From assembly GCF_001468225.1 (NCBI RefSeq), contig NZ_LNRU01000014.1, forward strand, positions 52,741-116,740: DNA of 64,000 bases. Reading direction: 5' to 3'. This DNA comes from Sphingopyxis sp. H053. Lineage in GTDB: Bacteria; Pseudomonadota; Alphaproteobacteria; Sphingomonadales; Sphingomonadaceae. Numbering within the stretch: position 1 is the first letter of the stretch; each line of letters starts with the position of its first letter. The notes beneath the pieces are model-generated. The model did no database searches. It worked only from the letters and a program-made list of their open reading frames with translations, and was not told the origin of the DNA. This document shows, piece after piece, positions 25,017 to 32,457 of this stretch. The position numbers and the translations under genes are program-made.

Positions 25017-25133
25017 TCCCCGAATCGCTTGCATTTCCGGGCGAATCCCCCTAAGCGCCCCGCTTCCGATTGTGTCGGCTGGCTGAAAGGGCTGCCAGGC
25101 CGATACGCAAACGGACTTCCAAAGGAGACCAAA

Positions 25134-25337
25134 ATGCCCAAAATGAAGACCAAGAGCGGTGTGAAGAAACGCTTCAAATTCACCGCTTCGGGCAAGGTGA
25201 AGCACGGCGTCGTCGGCAAGCGTCACCGCCTGAGCAGCCACAATGCAAAATATATCCGCACCAACCGCGGCACCAGCGTGCTGAGCGATTCGGATGTGGC
25301 CCATGTGCGCCTCTGGGCGCCCTACGGCCTGAAGTAA
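25134..25337 (+). CDS. rpmI: 50S ribosomal protein L35
   Basis: The 67-residue basic protein MPKMKTKSGVKKRFKFTASGK... is a full-length L35. An AAAGGAGACC ribosome-binding site precedes ATG 25134, and the reading frame extending upstream to 25029 is not family sequence. It forms an operon with rplT 13 bp downstream. infC, the usual upstream partner encoding IF3, is absent; a GFA-family gene lies there instead. A TTGCAT-type -35 near 25029 may belong to its promoter. Confidence 0.97.
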   Translation: MPKMKTKSGVKKRFKFTASGKVKHGVVGKRHRLSSHNAKYIRTNRGTSVLSDSDVAHVRLWAPYGLK

Positions 25338-25350
25338 GGAGCGCTAAGGC

Positions 25351-25716
25351 ATGTCACGCATCAAACGCGGCGTCACCACGCGCGCCAAGCATAAACGCGT
25401 ATTGGAACAGGCGAAGGGCTATTACGGCCGTCGCAAGAACACCATCCGCGTCGCCAAGCAGGCGGTCGAAAAGGCCGGCCAGTACGCTTATCGCGACCGC
25501 AAGGTTAAGAAGCGGAATTTCCGCGGTCTGTGGATCCAGCGCATCAATGCCGCGGTCCGCGCCGAAGGCCTGACCTATTCGCAGTTCATGCACGGCGTGA
25601 AGCTGGCCGGGATCGAACTCGACCGCAAGGTCATGGCCGACCTCGCGATGAACGAAGGCAATGTCTTCGGGGCGATCATCGCCCAGGCGAAAGCGGCGCT
25701 GCCCAAGGCAGCCTGA
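25351..25716 (+). CDS. rplT: 50S ribosomal protein L20
   Basis: The 121-residue L20 is complete: MSRIKRGVTTRAKHKRVLEQAKGY and the RNA-binding KAGQYAYRDRKVKKRNFRGLWIQRINAA segment are present. It is needed early in 50S assembly and in many bacteria represses the infC-rpmI-rplT mRNA. A strong terminator follows. Confidence 0.98.
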   Translation: MSRIKRGVTTRAKHKRVLEQAKGYYGRRKNTIRVAKQAVEKAGQYAYRDRKVKKRNFRGLWIQRINAAVRAEGLTYSQFMHGVKLAGIELDRKVMADLAMNEGNVFGAIIAQAKAALPKAA

Positions 25717-25742
25717 CGCTTTTCAGCCAAGGCAAACGAAAC

Positions 25743-25776
25743 AAGGGCGGTCCCGGTGGGGCCGCCCTTTTTCTTT
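25743..25776 (+). terminator. Intrinsic terminator of rpmI-rplT
   Basis: GGGCGG (25745-25750) pairs with CCGCCC (25762-25767), followed by TTTTTCTTT. It lies 29 bp after the rplT stop. Confidence 0.8.
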
Positions 25777-25815
25777 GGGATCGCAATGGCGGCTAACGAT
25801 GTCCTATCCATCATC

Positions 25816-25904
25816 GTCACCCCGGACTTGATCCGGGGTCCCGCTTGAGGTCGAAGCCAGCCTGTGCGTCAAAAAGCGGGATCCCGGATCAAGTCCGGGA
25901 TGAC
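25816..25904. repeat. Intergenic inverted repeat, ACTTGATCCGGG variant
   Basis: Arms 25816-25846 and 25874-25904 form a long hairpin: GTCACCCCGGACTTGATCCG and its near reverse complement ending CAAGTCCGGGATGAC. It belongs to the same general class as the CGTCATTCC repeats (GGGATGACG end) but has a distinct inner sequence. Confidence 0.75.
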
Positions 25905-26288
25905 GAAGGAAAATGAAGCGCCGTCCGCTTCCCACCCGAAGCGGAAATCTACCGTCACCCGCCCAAACGAAGAGGCGGCGCCGGGCTCTCGCCCCGCGCC
26001 GCCTCGACAATGGTTCCAGTGGAAACCATCGCCCCCCCGCCCGATCCGAATAGCCGTGGGTCGCAGAAAGCTGACGGCCGGAACGAAGCTCGGAAAATCA
26101 GTCGTTTATTTCAGGTCCCCGCCAAGCCCCATCCCTTGGCGTCACGCGGCGATTCTCCTCACACGCCCCCTTCGGAGCGGACCGCGCAACTATGCAGCAG
26201 CAGCCGCGTATAAAATTGTAAGAACCCGACAAATATTGGCGCGGGGGCATTGTTTTTCATGCACTTCGCCCTCTAGGAATGGGACAGC
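25905..26288. other. Intergenic region without recognised gene
   Basis: The 384-bp stretch starts with a repeat tail (CGCTTCCCACCC near 25928), then a strong GC hairpin (GAGGCGGCGC 25972-25981 / GCGCCGCCTC 25996-26005). It ends with a less GC-rich part before the AraC-type gene that presumably contains its promoter (TATAAAATTGTAAG near 26210). No frame shows coding character or a credible ribosome-binding site. Confidence 0.5.
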
Positions 26289-27191
26289 ATGCCGCACAGC
26301 GACGCATCTCCTCTTCTTCCGGCCGGCGCGCGCGTCGCCACGCGCTTTTTTCCGCTGTCGCCCGCCTTACGCCCCTATGTCAGCACCATCTATCTGAGCG
26401 AAGTCGCCGGAACCGACGGCAGCCGGGTCGAGGATTATCTGCACCCCGAATGGGCGAACCTGCGATTCATCGAGGGCGACCGGCCGCTCGCGGCGATCGG
26501 TGACAGCCCGGTGATCAAGGCGCCCCGCTTCGTCGCCACGGGTCCGACAAGCACCGCGACCTATTTCGCGGCGGGCAACATGCGTGCCTGGGGTATCGGC
26601 ATCCTGCCGATGGGCTGGGCCAAATTCATTCCCTTGTCCGCCGAAGACCTGGCCGACCGCATGACCGACGGCGGCACCCATCCGGCCTTTGCTCCCTTTG
26701 CGCCGTTGCTGGGCGCCTTGCGGCAAGTGAAGGATGTCGACGCCGCGGCGGCGCTAATCGACGGCCATGCCTGCGCCCTCCTCGCCGATGCGCCGCCCGA
26801 CGACCCGGCGATCCTTGCCGCGCATCGGGCGCTGGTCGACGACGAGGTGACGAGTGTCGCCGATCTGTCGGCCAAATTGTCGCTCTCCGAACGTTCGATC
26901 GAGCGGCTGTGCCACCGTGCCTTCGGCTTTTCGCCCAAATTGCTGTTGCGGCGCCAGCGCTTCCTGCGCTCGCTCGGTCGCTTCATGCTCGACCCGTCGA
27001 TGGCGTGGATCGATACGATGGATCACCATTATTACGACCAGGCGCAGTTCACGCGCGACTTCCAGCGCTTTATGGGCATGAGCCCGCGCGACTATGCCGC
27101 GCGCGCCAAGCCGATCTTGGGCGCTGCGGCGTTTGCGCGGGCTGCCGCTGCCGGCGCCGCGGTGCAGGGTCTGCACAAGCCGGCCGGATAG
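26289..27191 (+). CDS. AraC-family transcriptional regulator
   Basis: The 300-residue protein has an N-terminal sensor-like region (residues about 1-180, no known family) and a C-terminal AraC DNA-binding domain with two helix-turn-helix units: SVADLSAKLSLSERSIERLCHRAFGFSPKLLL and YYDQAQFTRDFQRFMGMSPRDYA. It sits between rplT and pheS, which are adjacent in many proteobacteria, so it was probably inserted into that ancestral cluster. The target is unknown. Confidence 0.9.
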   Translation: MPHSDASPLLPAGARVATRFFPLSPALRPYVSTIYLSEVAGTDGSRVEDYLHPEWANLRFIEGDRPLAAIGDSPVIKAPRFVATGPTSTATYFAAGNMRAWGIGILPMGWAKFIPLSAEDLADRMTDGGTHPAFAPFAPLLGALRQVKDVDAAAALIDGHACALLADAPPDDPAILAAHRALVDDEVTSVADLSAKLSLSERSIERLCHRAFGFSPKLLLRRQRFLRSLGRFMLDPSMAWIDTMDHHYYDQAQFTRDFQRFMGMSPRDYAARAKPILGAAAFARAAAAGAAVQGLHKPAG

Positions 27192-27335
27192 CCCCGTTTT
27201 CCGCCAAGTGACTTGACCCGCGCGGCGCGTTCGGTGCAAGCGGCAGGCGACGGACGCGCGGCTAGCCGCCCTATCCATAGAACCAGAGAAATGCAGGCCG
27301 GCAGCGCCAGCGCCGCCGGAACAGGACGAACGACA

Positions 27336-28454
27336 ATGAGCGACATTCAGGCCATTCAGACCCGGCTGGTGGACGAGATAGCGGCGGCGGCCGACCTCGA
27401 TACGATCGAGGCACTGCGCGTGTCGGCGCTCGGCAAGGCGGGGGCGATCACCGCGCTGCTCAAGACGCTGGGCGGGATGACCCCCGATGAGCGGCAGGCG
27501 AAAGGCCCCGAAATCCACGCGCTGCGCGAAACGGTCACCGCGGCGCTCGGCGCGCGCAAGGCGGCGCTCGATGCCGCGGCGCTCGACATCAAGCTTGCCG
27601 CCGAAGCGATCGACATGTCGCTGCCCGCCGACGCAGGCCCACGCGGCAGCGTGCATCCGGTCAGCCAGGTGATGGACGAGCTCGCCGAAATCTTCGCCGA
27701 CATGGGCTTTGCCGTCGCGACGGGCCCCGAGATCGAGGACGACTGGCGCAACTTCACCGCGCTCAACATTCCCGAAACGCATCCGGCGCGCGCGATGCAC
27801 GACACCTTCTATTTCCCCGACCAGATGCGCGGGGGCGCCGACGCCGGTCCGGGTGAAGGCGGCCGCATGCTGCTGCGCACGCACACCTCGCCGGTGCAGA
27901 TCCGCACGATGATGTCGCAGGAGCCGCCGATCCGCATCATCGCGCCTGGCCGCGTCTATCGCAGCGACAGCGACGCGACGCACACGCCGATGTTCCATCA
28001 GGTCGAGGGCCTCGTCATCGACCGCGGCATCCATATGGGGCATCTGAAATGGACGCTCGAAACCTTCCTCAAGGCCTATTTCGAACGCGACGACATCGTG
28101 CTGCGCCTGCGCCCCTCCTATTTCCCCTTCACCGAACCCTCGGCCGAGGTCGATGTCGGCTATAGACAGGAAAAGGGCCGCCGTATCGTCGGCGGCAATG
28201 GCGACGACGATGGCCATGCGTGGATGGAGCTGCTCGGCAGCGGCATGGTCAACCGCCGCGTGATCGCGAACTGCGGGCTCGACCCCGATGAGTGGCAGGG
28301 TTTCGCCTTCGGGGTCGGCGTCGACCGGCTCGCGATGCTGAAATATGGCATGGATGATCTGCGCGCCTTCTTCGACGGCGACCTGCGCTGGCTGTCGCAT
28401 TACGGGTTCGGCGCGCTGTCGGTCCCTACGCTCAGCGCGGGGATTTCAGCATGA
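27336..28454 (+). CDS. pheS: Phenylalanyl-tRNA synthetase alpha subunit
   Basis: The 372-residue class II catalytic subunit has an N-terminal coiled-coil (residues about 1-90), motif 2 (HTSPVQIRTM then RIIAPGRVYR), a Phe-binding region around FEPSAEVD-like FTEPSAEVDV, and motif 3 GFAFGVGVDRLAMLKYG. It charges tRNA-Phe as an alpha2-beta2 tetramer with PheT, whose start overlaps its stop by 4 bp. I saw no Phe-rich leader peptide or T-box upstream. Confidence 0.97.
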   Translation: MSDIQAIQTRLVDEIAAAADLDTIEALRVSALGKAGAITALLKTLGGMTPDERQAKGPEIHALRETVTAALGARKAALDAAALDIKLAAEAIDMSLPADAGPRGSVHPVSQVMDELAEIFADMGFAVATGPEIEDDWRNFTALNIPETHPARAMHDTFYFPDQMRGGADAGPGEGGRMLLRTHTSPVQIRTMMSQEPPIRIIAPGRVYRSDSDATHTPMFHQVEGLVIDRGIHMGHLKWTLETFLKAYFERDDIVLRLRPSYFPFTEPSAEVDVGYRQEKGRRIVGGNGDDDGHAWMELLGSGMVNRRVIANCGLDPDEWQGFAFGVGVDRLAMLKYGMDDLRAFFDGDLRWLSHYGFGALSVPTLSAGISA

Positions 28455-30838
28455 AGATCACCCTCGACTGGCTGAAAGAGCATCTCGACACTATCGCGAC
28501 CGTCGATGACGTCGTCGCGACGCTAAACCGTATCGGCCACGAGGTCGAAGGCGTCGAGAACCCCGCCGAAAAGCTCGCGGGCTTCCGCGTCGCTAAGGTG
28601 CTGACCGCCGAACGTCATCCGCAAGCCGACAAGCTGCAAGTGCTGACCGTCGACACCGGCGATGGCGGCGCTCCGCTGACCGTCGTCTGCGGCGCCCCCA
28701 ACGCGCGCGCCGGCCTGATCGGCGTGCTTGGCCTGCCGGGCGCGGTCGTGCCCGCGAACGGCATGGAGCTGAAGGTCGCCGCGGTGCGCGGTGTCGAATC
28801 GAACGGCATGATGTGTTCGACGCGCGAGCTCGAGCTTGGTGACGATCATGACGGGATCATCGAGCTTCCCGCCGACGCCCCGATCGGCACCCCCTTCGCC
28901 GACTACAGCGGCGCGGGCGATCCGGTGATCGACATTTCGATCACCCCGAACCGGCAGGACTGCATGGGCGTGCGCGGCATCGCGCGCGACCTCGCCGCCG
29001 CGGGACTCGGCACGCTGAAGCCGCTCGATATCCCAACGATCGTCGGGGAAGGCGCGCCCGCGACCGAAATCGCTACCCTCGATCCCGAGGGCTGTCCCGC
29101 TTTCTTCGGCCGCACGATCAGCGGCGTCACCAACGGCACCGCCCCCGAATGGATGCGCCGCCGCCTCGAAGCCGTCGGGCAGCGCTCGATCTCGGCGCTC
29201 GTCGACATCAGCAATTATGTGATGTTCGACCTCGGCCGCCCGAGCCACATTTATGACCGCGCCCAGCTGACCGGCGCACTCGCCGCGCGCCGCGCGAAAG
29301 ACGGCGAGACGGTCACCGCATTGAACGGCAAGGACTATATCCTCACCGGCACGATGACGGTGATCGCCGACGACAGAGGCGTCCACGATATCGCCGGCAT
29401 CATGGGCGGCGAGCATAGCGGGTGCAGCGAGACGACGACCGACGTGCTGATCGAGGTCGCTTATTTCACCCCCGAACGCATCGCGCTGACCGGCCAGGCG
29501 CTCGCGCTGACCAGCGATGCGCGCAGCCGCTTCGAGCGCGGGGTCGATCCGGCGTTCCTCGACGACGCGACCGCGATCGTGACCGCGCATGTGCTCGCGA
29601 TCTGCGGCGGCACGCCGTCGACTGTCACGCGCGCGGGCGCCCCGCCCGCCGAGGTGAAGACGGTCGATTACGACCCGGCGCTGTCGGCGACGCTCGGCGG
29701 CATCGCGATCGCTCCCGAGCGGCAGAAGGAAATTCTTGCCGCGCTCGGTTTTTCGGTGATCGAACAGGGCGGCCGCTGGCAGGTCGCGGTGCCGAGCTGG
29801 CGCCGCGACGTCGACGGCGCCCCCGATATCGTCGAGGAAGTCACGCGCATCACCGGCTTCGACGCCGTGGCATCGGTGCCGCTGCCGCGCACCGACGGCG
29901 TCGCGAAGCCGACCGCGACCGCCGAACAACTCACCGAACGCCGCGTGCGCCGCGCCGCGGCCGCCGCCGGGTTCGACGAAGCGGTCACCTGGTCGTTCAT
30001 CAGCGAAGCCGATGCCGCGCCGTTCGGCGGTGGCACGTGGAGCCTCGCGAATCCGATCAGCGAAGACCTGAAGGTCATGCGCCCGTCGCTTCTCCCCGGC
30101 CTGCTCGCCGCGGCGCAGCGCAACCAGAATCGCGGCGCGAACAGCATCCGCCTGTTCGAGATCGGGCGGCGCTATCTGTCCGACGCCGAGCATCCGACGC
30201 TCGCCGTGCTGATGGCGGGCGACAAAAAAGCGCGCGGCTGGCAGGCGGGCAAGGCCGCGCCGTTCGATGCGTTCGACGCCAAGGCGGCGGCGCTGTCGCT
30301 GCTCGAGGCCGCGGGCGCGCCCGCCGACCGGTTGCAGGTGATGGAGGCGGTCACGACCGGCAGCATCTGGCACCCCGGCCAGTCGGCGACGCTACGGCTC
30401 GGTCCCAAGGCGGTGCTCGCCGAGTTCGGCGCGCTCCACCCGCTGCTGACGCGCGCCTTCGACGTCGACGGCCCGGTGATGGCGGTACAGATCTTCCTCG
30501 ACGCGATCCCAGCGAAGCGCGCGAGCGGGCCCGCGCGCGCGGCGTTCACCCCGCCCGCGTTGCAATCGGTGCGCCGCGACTTCGCCTTCCTCGCGCCGAC
30601 CAGCCTGACCGCCGCCGATCTGGTGCGCGCTGTCCGCGGCGCCGACAAGGCGGCGATCGTCGATGCGCGCCTCTTCGACCGCTTCGCGGGGCAAGGCGTG
30701 CCCGAGGGTCAGGTCAGCCTCGCGGTCGAGGTCGAGCTGCAGCCGCTGGAGAAGAGCTTCACCGACGCCGAACTGAAGGCGATCGCCGACAAGGTGGTCG
30801 CCGCGGCGGCGAAGGTCGGGGCGGCGCTGCGCGGCTGA
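28451..30838 (+). CDS. pheT: Phenylalanyl-tRNA synthetase beta subunit
   Basis: The 795-residue subunit contains an N-terminal tRNA-binding OB domain (about 40-150, KVLTAERHPQADKLQVLTVDTG), the B3/B4 editing domain (about 210-390), a B5 domain, a catalytic-like core and a C-terminal anticodon-binding FDX-ACB domain (about 700-795). It edits Tyr-tRNA-Phe and completes the tetramer with PheS. Translation is coupled to pheS through an ATGA overlap. Confidence 0.97.
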   Translation: MKITLDWLKEHLDTIATVDDVVATLNRIGHEVEGVENPAEKLAGFRVAKVLTAERHPQADKLQVLTVDTGDGGAPLTVVCGAPNARAGLIGVLGLPGAVVPANGMELKVAAVRGVESNGMMCSTRELELGDDHDGIIELPADAPIGTPFADYSGAGDPVIDISITPNRQDCMGVRGIARDLAAAGLGTLKPLDIPTIVGEGAPATEIATLDPEGCPAFFGRTISGVTNGTAPEWMRRRLEAVGQRSISALVDISNYVMFDLGRPSHIYDRAQLTGALAARRAKDGETVTALNGKDYILTGTMTVIADDRGVHDIAGIMGGEHSGCSETTTDVLIEVAYFTPERIALTGQALALTSDARSRFERGVDPAFLDDATAIVTAHVLAICGGTPSTVTRAGAPPAEVKTVDYDPALSATLGGIAIAPERQKEILAALGFSVIEQGGRWQVAVPSWRRDVDGAPDIVEEVTRITGFDAVASVPLPRTDGVAKPTATAEQLTERRVRRAAAAAGFDEAVTWSFISEADAAPFGGGTWSLANPISEDLKVMRPSLLPGLLAAAQRNQNRGANSIRLFEIGRRYLSDAEHPTLAVLMAGDKKARGWQAGKAAPFDAFDAKAAALSLLEAAGAPADRLQVMEAVTTGSIWHPGQSATLRLGPKAVLAEFGALHPLLTRAFDVDGPVMAVQIFLDAIPAKRASGPARAAFTPPALQSVRRDFAFLAPTSLTAADLVRAVRGADKAAIVDARLFDRFAGQGVPEGQVSLAVEVELQPLEKSFTDAELKAIADKVVAAAAKVGAALRG

Positions 30839-30875
30839 GCTTCGCGTCGGCGAGGGATGAAAGGGAGAGTTTGAT

Positions 30876-31835
30876 ATGGACACCCGCCACCTCGTCGACC
30901 GCGAGATCGCGCCGATCATCGACCTGTTTCCCCGCGTCGATCTCGACGCGGCGCCGATCGCCCAGATTCGGGCCAAGGCGGCGGAGACCTATTCGATCCT
31001 GCCGCCACCGGTCATCGCGCCCGAGAAGCTGCTCGTGCCATCGATCCATGGCGGGCCCGACATAATGGTCTTTCTCTACCGCCCGGCGGAAACACGCCCG
31101 GGCGGCGGCGCGATCCTCCACATCCATGGCGGTGGCATGGTGATGGGATCGGTCGAACAGATGCAGGCCGGACCCGCCGCGCTGGCGGCGGCCGCGGGCG
31201 TTCCCGTCGCGTCGGTCGAATATCGGCTCGCCCCCGAGCACCCCTTCCCCGCGCCGCAGGAAGATTGCCATTCGGCGCTGGCGTGGCTCGCGGGGGAAGC
31301 CGATGCGCTCGGCTTCGACGCGGGCCGGATCGTCGTCGCGGGCGAGAGCGCGGGCGGCGGACTGGCCGCCGCACTCGCGATCATGGCGCGCGATCTCGGC
31401 GGGCCCGCGATCGCGGGTCAGCTCCTGACCTATCCGATGCTCGATCACCGCACCGGCGGCGATGCCTGTCCGTACAACAATCCGACGACGGGCGAGTTCA
31501 TCTGGACGCGCGCAAGCAATCGCTTCGGCTGGCGCGCGCTGCAGGGCGACTATAAGATCGACGACACCCGGCGCGGCTGGTTTTCGCCGAGCCTTGCCGA
31601 CGATCTGTCGAACCTGCCGCCCGCCTATATCGCGACCGGAAGCCTCGACCTCTTCTTCGACGAAAATCTCGACTATGCGCGCCGGCTCGTCGCGGCGGGG
31701 GTGCCCGTCGACCTGCACAGCTATGCCGGTGCGATTCACGCCTTCAATGCGATCCCCGACGCCGCACTGTCGCAGCGCTTCAACGGCGGGCTGCTCGCGG
31801 CGGCGGCGATCATGGCGGGACCCTCAGGCGGCTGA
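30876..31835 (+). CDS. Alpha/beta-hydrolase, hormone-sensitive-lipase family esterase
   Basis: The 319-residue protein has the family IV oxyanion motif HGGGMVMGS (HGGG 84-87) and nucleophile motif GESAGG (S158). Candidate acid D258 lies in ATGSLDLFFDE and His288 in GAIHAFN. YRLAPEHPFPAPQED is another family hallmark. It should hydrolyse short-chain esters in the cytoplasm, as no signal peptide is seen; substrate unknown. It follows pheT by 37 bp on the same strand and may share the transcript. Confidence 0.9.
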   Translation: MDTRHLVDREIAPIIDLFPRVDLDAAPIAQIRAKAAETYSILPPPVIAPEKLLVPSIHGGPDIMVFLYRPAETRPGGGAILHIHGGGMVMGSVEQMQAGPAALAAAAGVPVASVEYRLAPEHPFPAPQEDCHSALAWLAGEADALGFDAGRIVVAGESAGGGLAAALAIMARDLGGPAIAGQLLTYPMLDHRTGGDACPYNNPTTGEFIWTRASNRFGWRALQGDYKIDDTRRGWFSPSLADDLSNLPPAYIATGSLDLFFDENLDYARRLVAAGVPVDLHSYAGAIHAFNAIPDAALSQRFNGGLLAAAAIMAGPSGG

Positions 31836-31905
31836 AGGGCAAGCATCTTGCGATATGGTTTTGGCGAAACAACGCCCTATATCGAACCCAAGATGAGGGA
31901 CGGAT

Positions 31906-32457
31906 ATGCCCGGCCATAGCCATTATCAGCTTTTCGAAACCGCGGCCGGCGTTGCGGCCATCGGCTGGACGCGCACCGGCATTATGAGTTTTCGCCTGCC
32001 TGCGTCGACCGCGGCCGAAGCCGAGCGCGCCATTTTACGCCGCCTGCCCGACGCGGTGCGTAGCGAGCCCCCGGCCGAAATTGGGGCTGTCATCGACGCG
32101 GCGATCCGTTATTTTGAAGGCGAACGGATCGAGTTTTTCGACATACCGATCGATCTGGGCGAACAGCCGCCCTTCTTCGCACAAGTCTATGCTTTGGTAC
32201 GCAAGCTCGGCTGGGGCGAAACAACCACCTATGGTGCCGTCGCACGGGCGCTGGACGTGGGGCCAGAACATGCCCGCGCCGTCGGGCAGGCGATGGCGAC
32301 GAATCCCGTGCCGCTGATCATCCCCTGTCACCGCGTCATGGCTGCGGGTGGCGGAATCGGCGGGTTCTCCGCGCCGGGCGGCTCGCAATCCAAGGCGCGG
32401 ATGCTCGAACTCGAAGGCGTGCCCCTTCCCCCGGTGCAGCAAGGGTTCGACTTCTAG
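31906..32457 (+). CDS. ogt: Methylated-DNA--protein-cysteine methyltransferase
   Basis: The 183-residue protein carries the active-site IPCHRVMAAGGGIGGFSAPGG with acceptor C141, plus the DNA-binding helix region VYALVRKLGWGETTTYGAVARAL. It repairs O6-methylguanine by irreversible alkyl transfer. It lacks the N-terminal Ada domain, so it is the Ogt type. The last 4 bp overlap the convergent glnD stop. Confidence 0.95.
   Translation: MPGHSHYQLFETAAGVAAIGWTRTGIMSFRLPASTAAEAERAILRRLPDAVRSEPPAEIGAVIDAAIRYFEGERIEFFDIPIDLGEQPPFFAQVYALVRKLGWGETTTYGAVARALDVGPEHARAVGQAMATNPVPLIIPCHRVMAAGGGIGGFSAPGGSQSKARMLELEGVPLPPVQQGFDF

Noticed and set aside
25864..26397. Plus-strand ORF of 177 aa across the repeat before the AraC-type gene
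   Set aside because: It begins in an inverted repeat, has no ribosome-binding site, shows low-complexity Pro/Arg/Ser content and overlaps the AraC-type gene in another frame.
27192..27335. Phe leader peptide or T-box ahead of pheS
   Set aside because: No Phe-rich short ORF and no T-box core motif were found.
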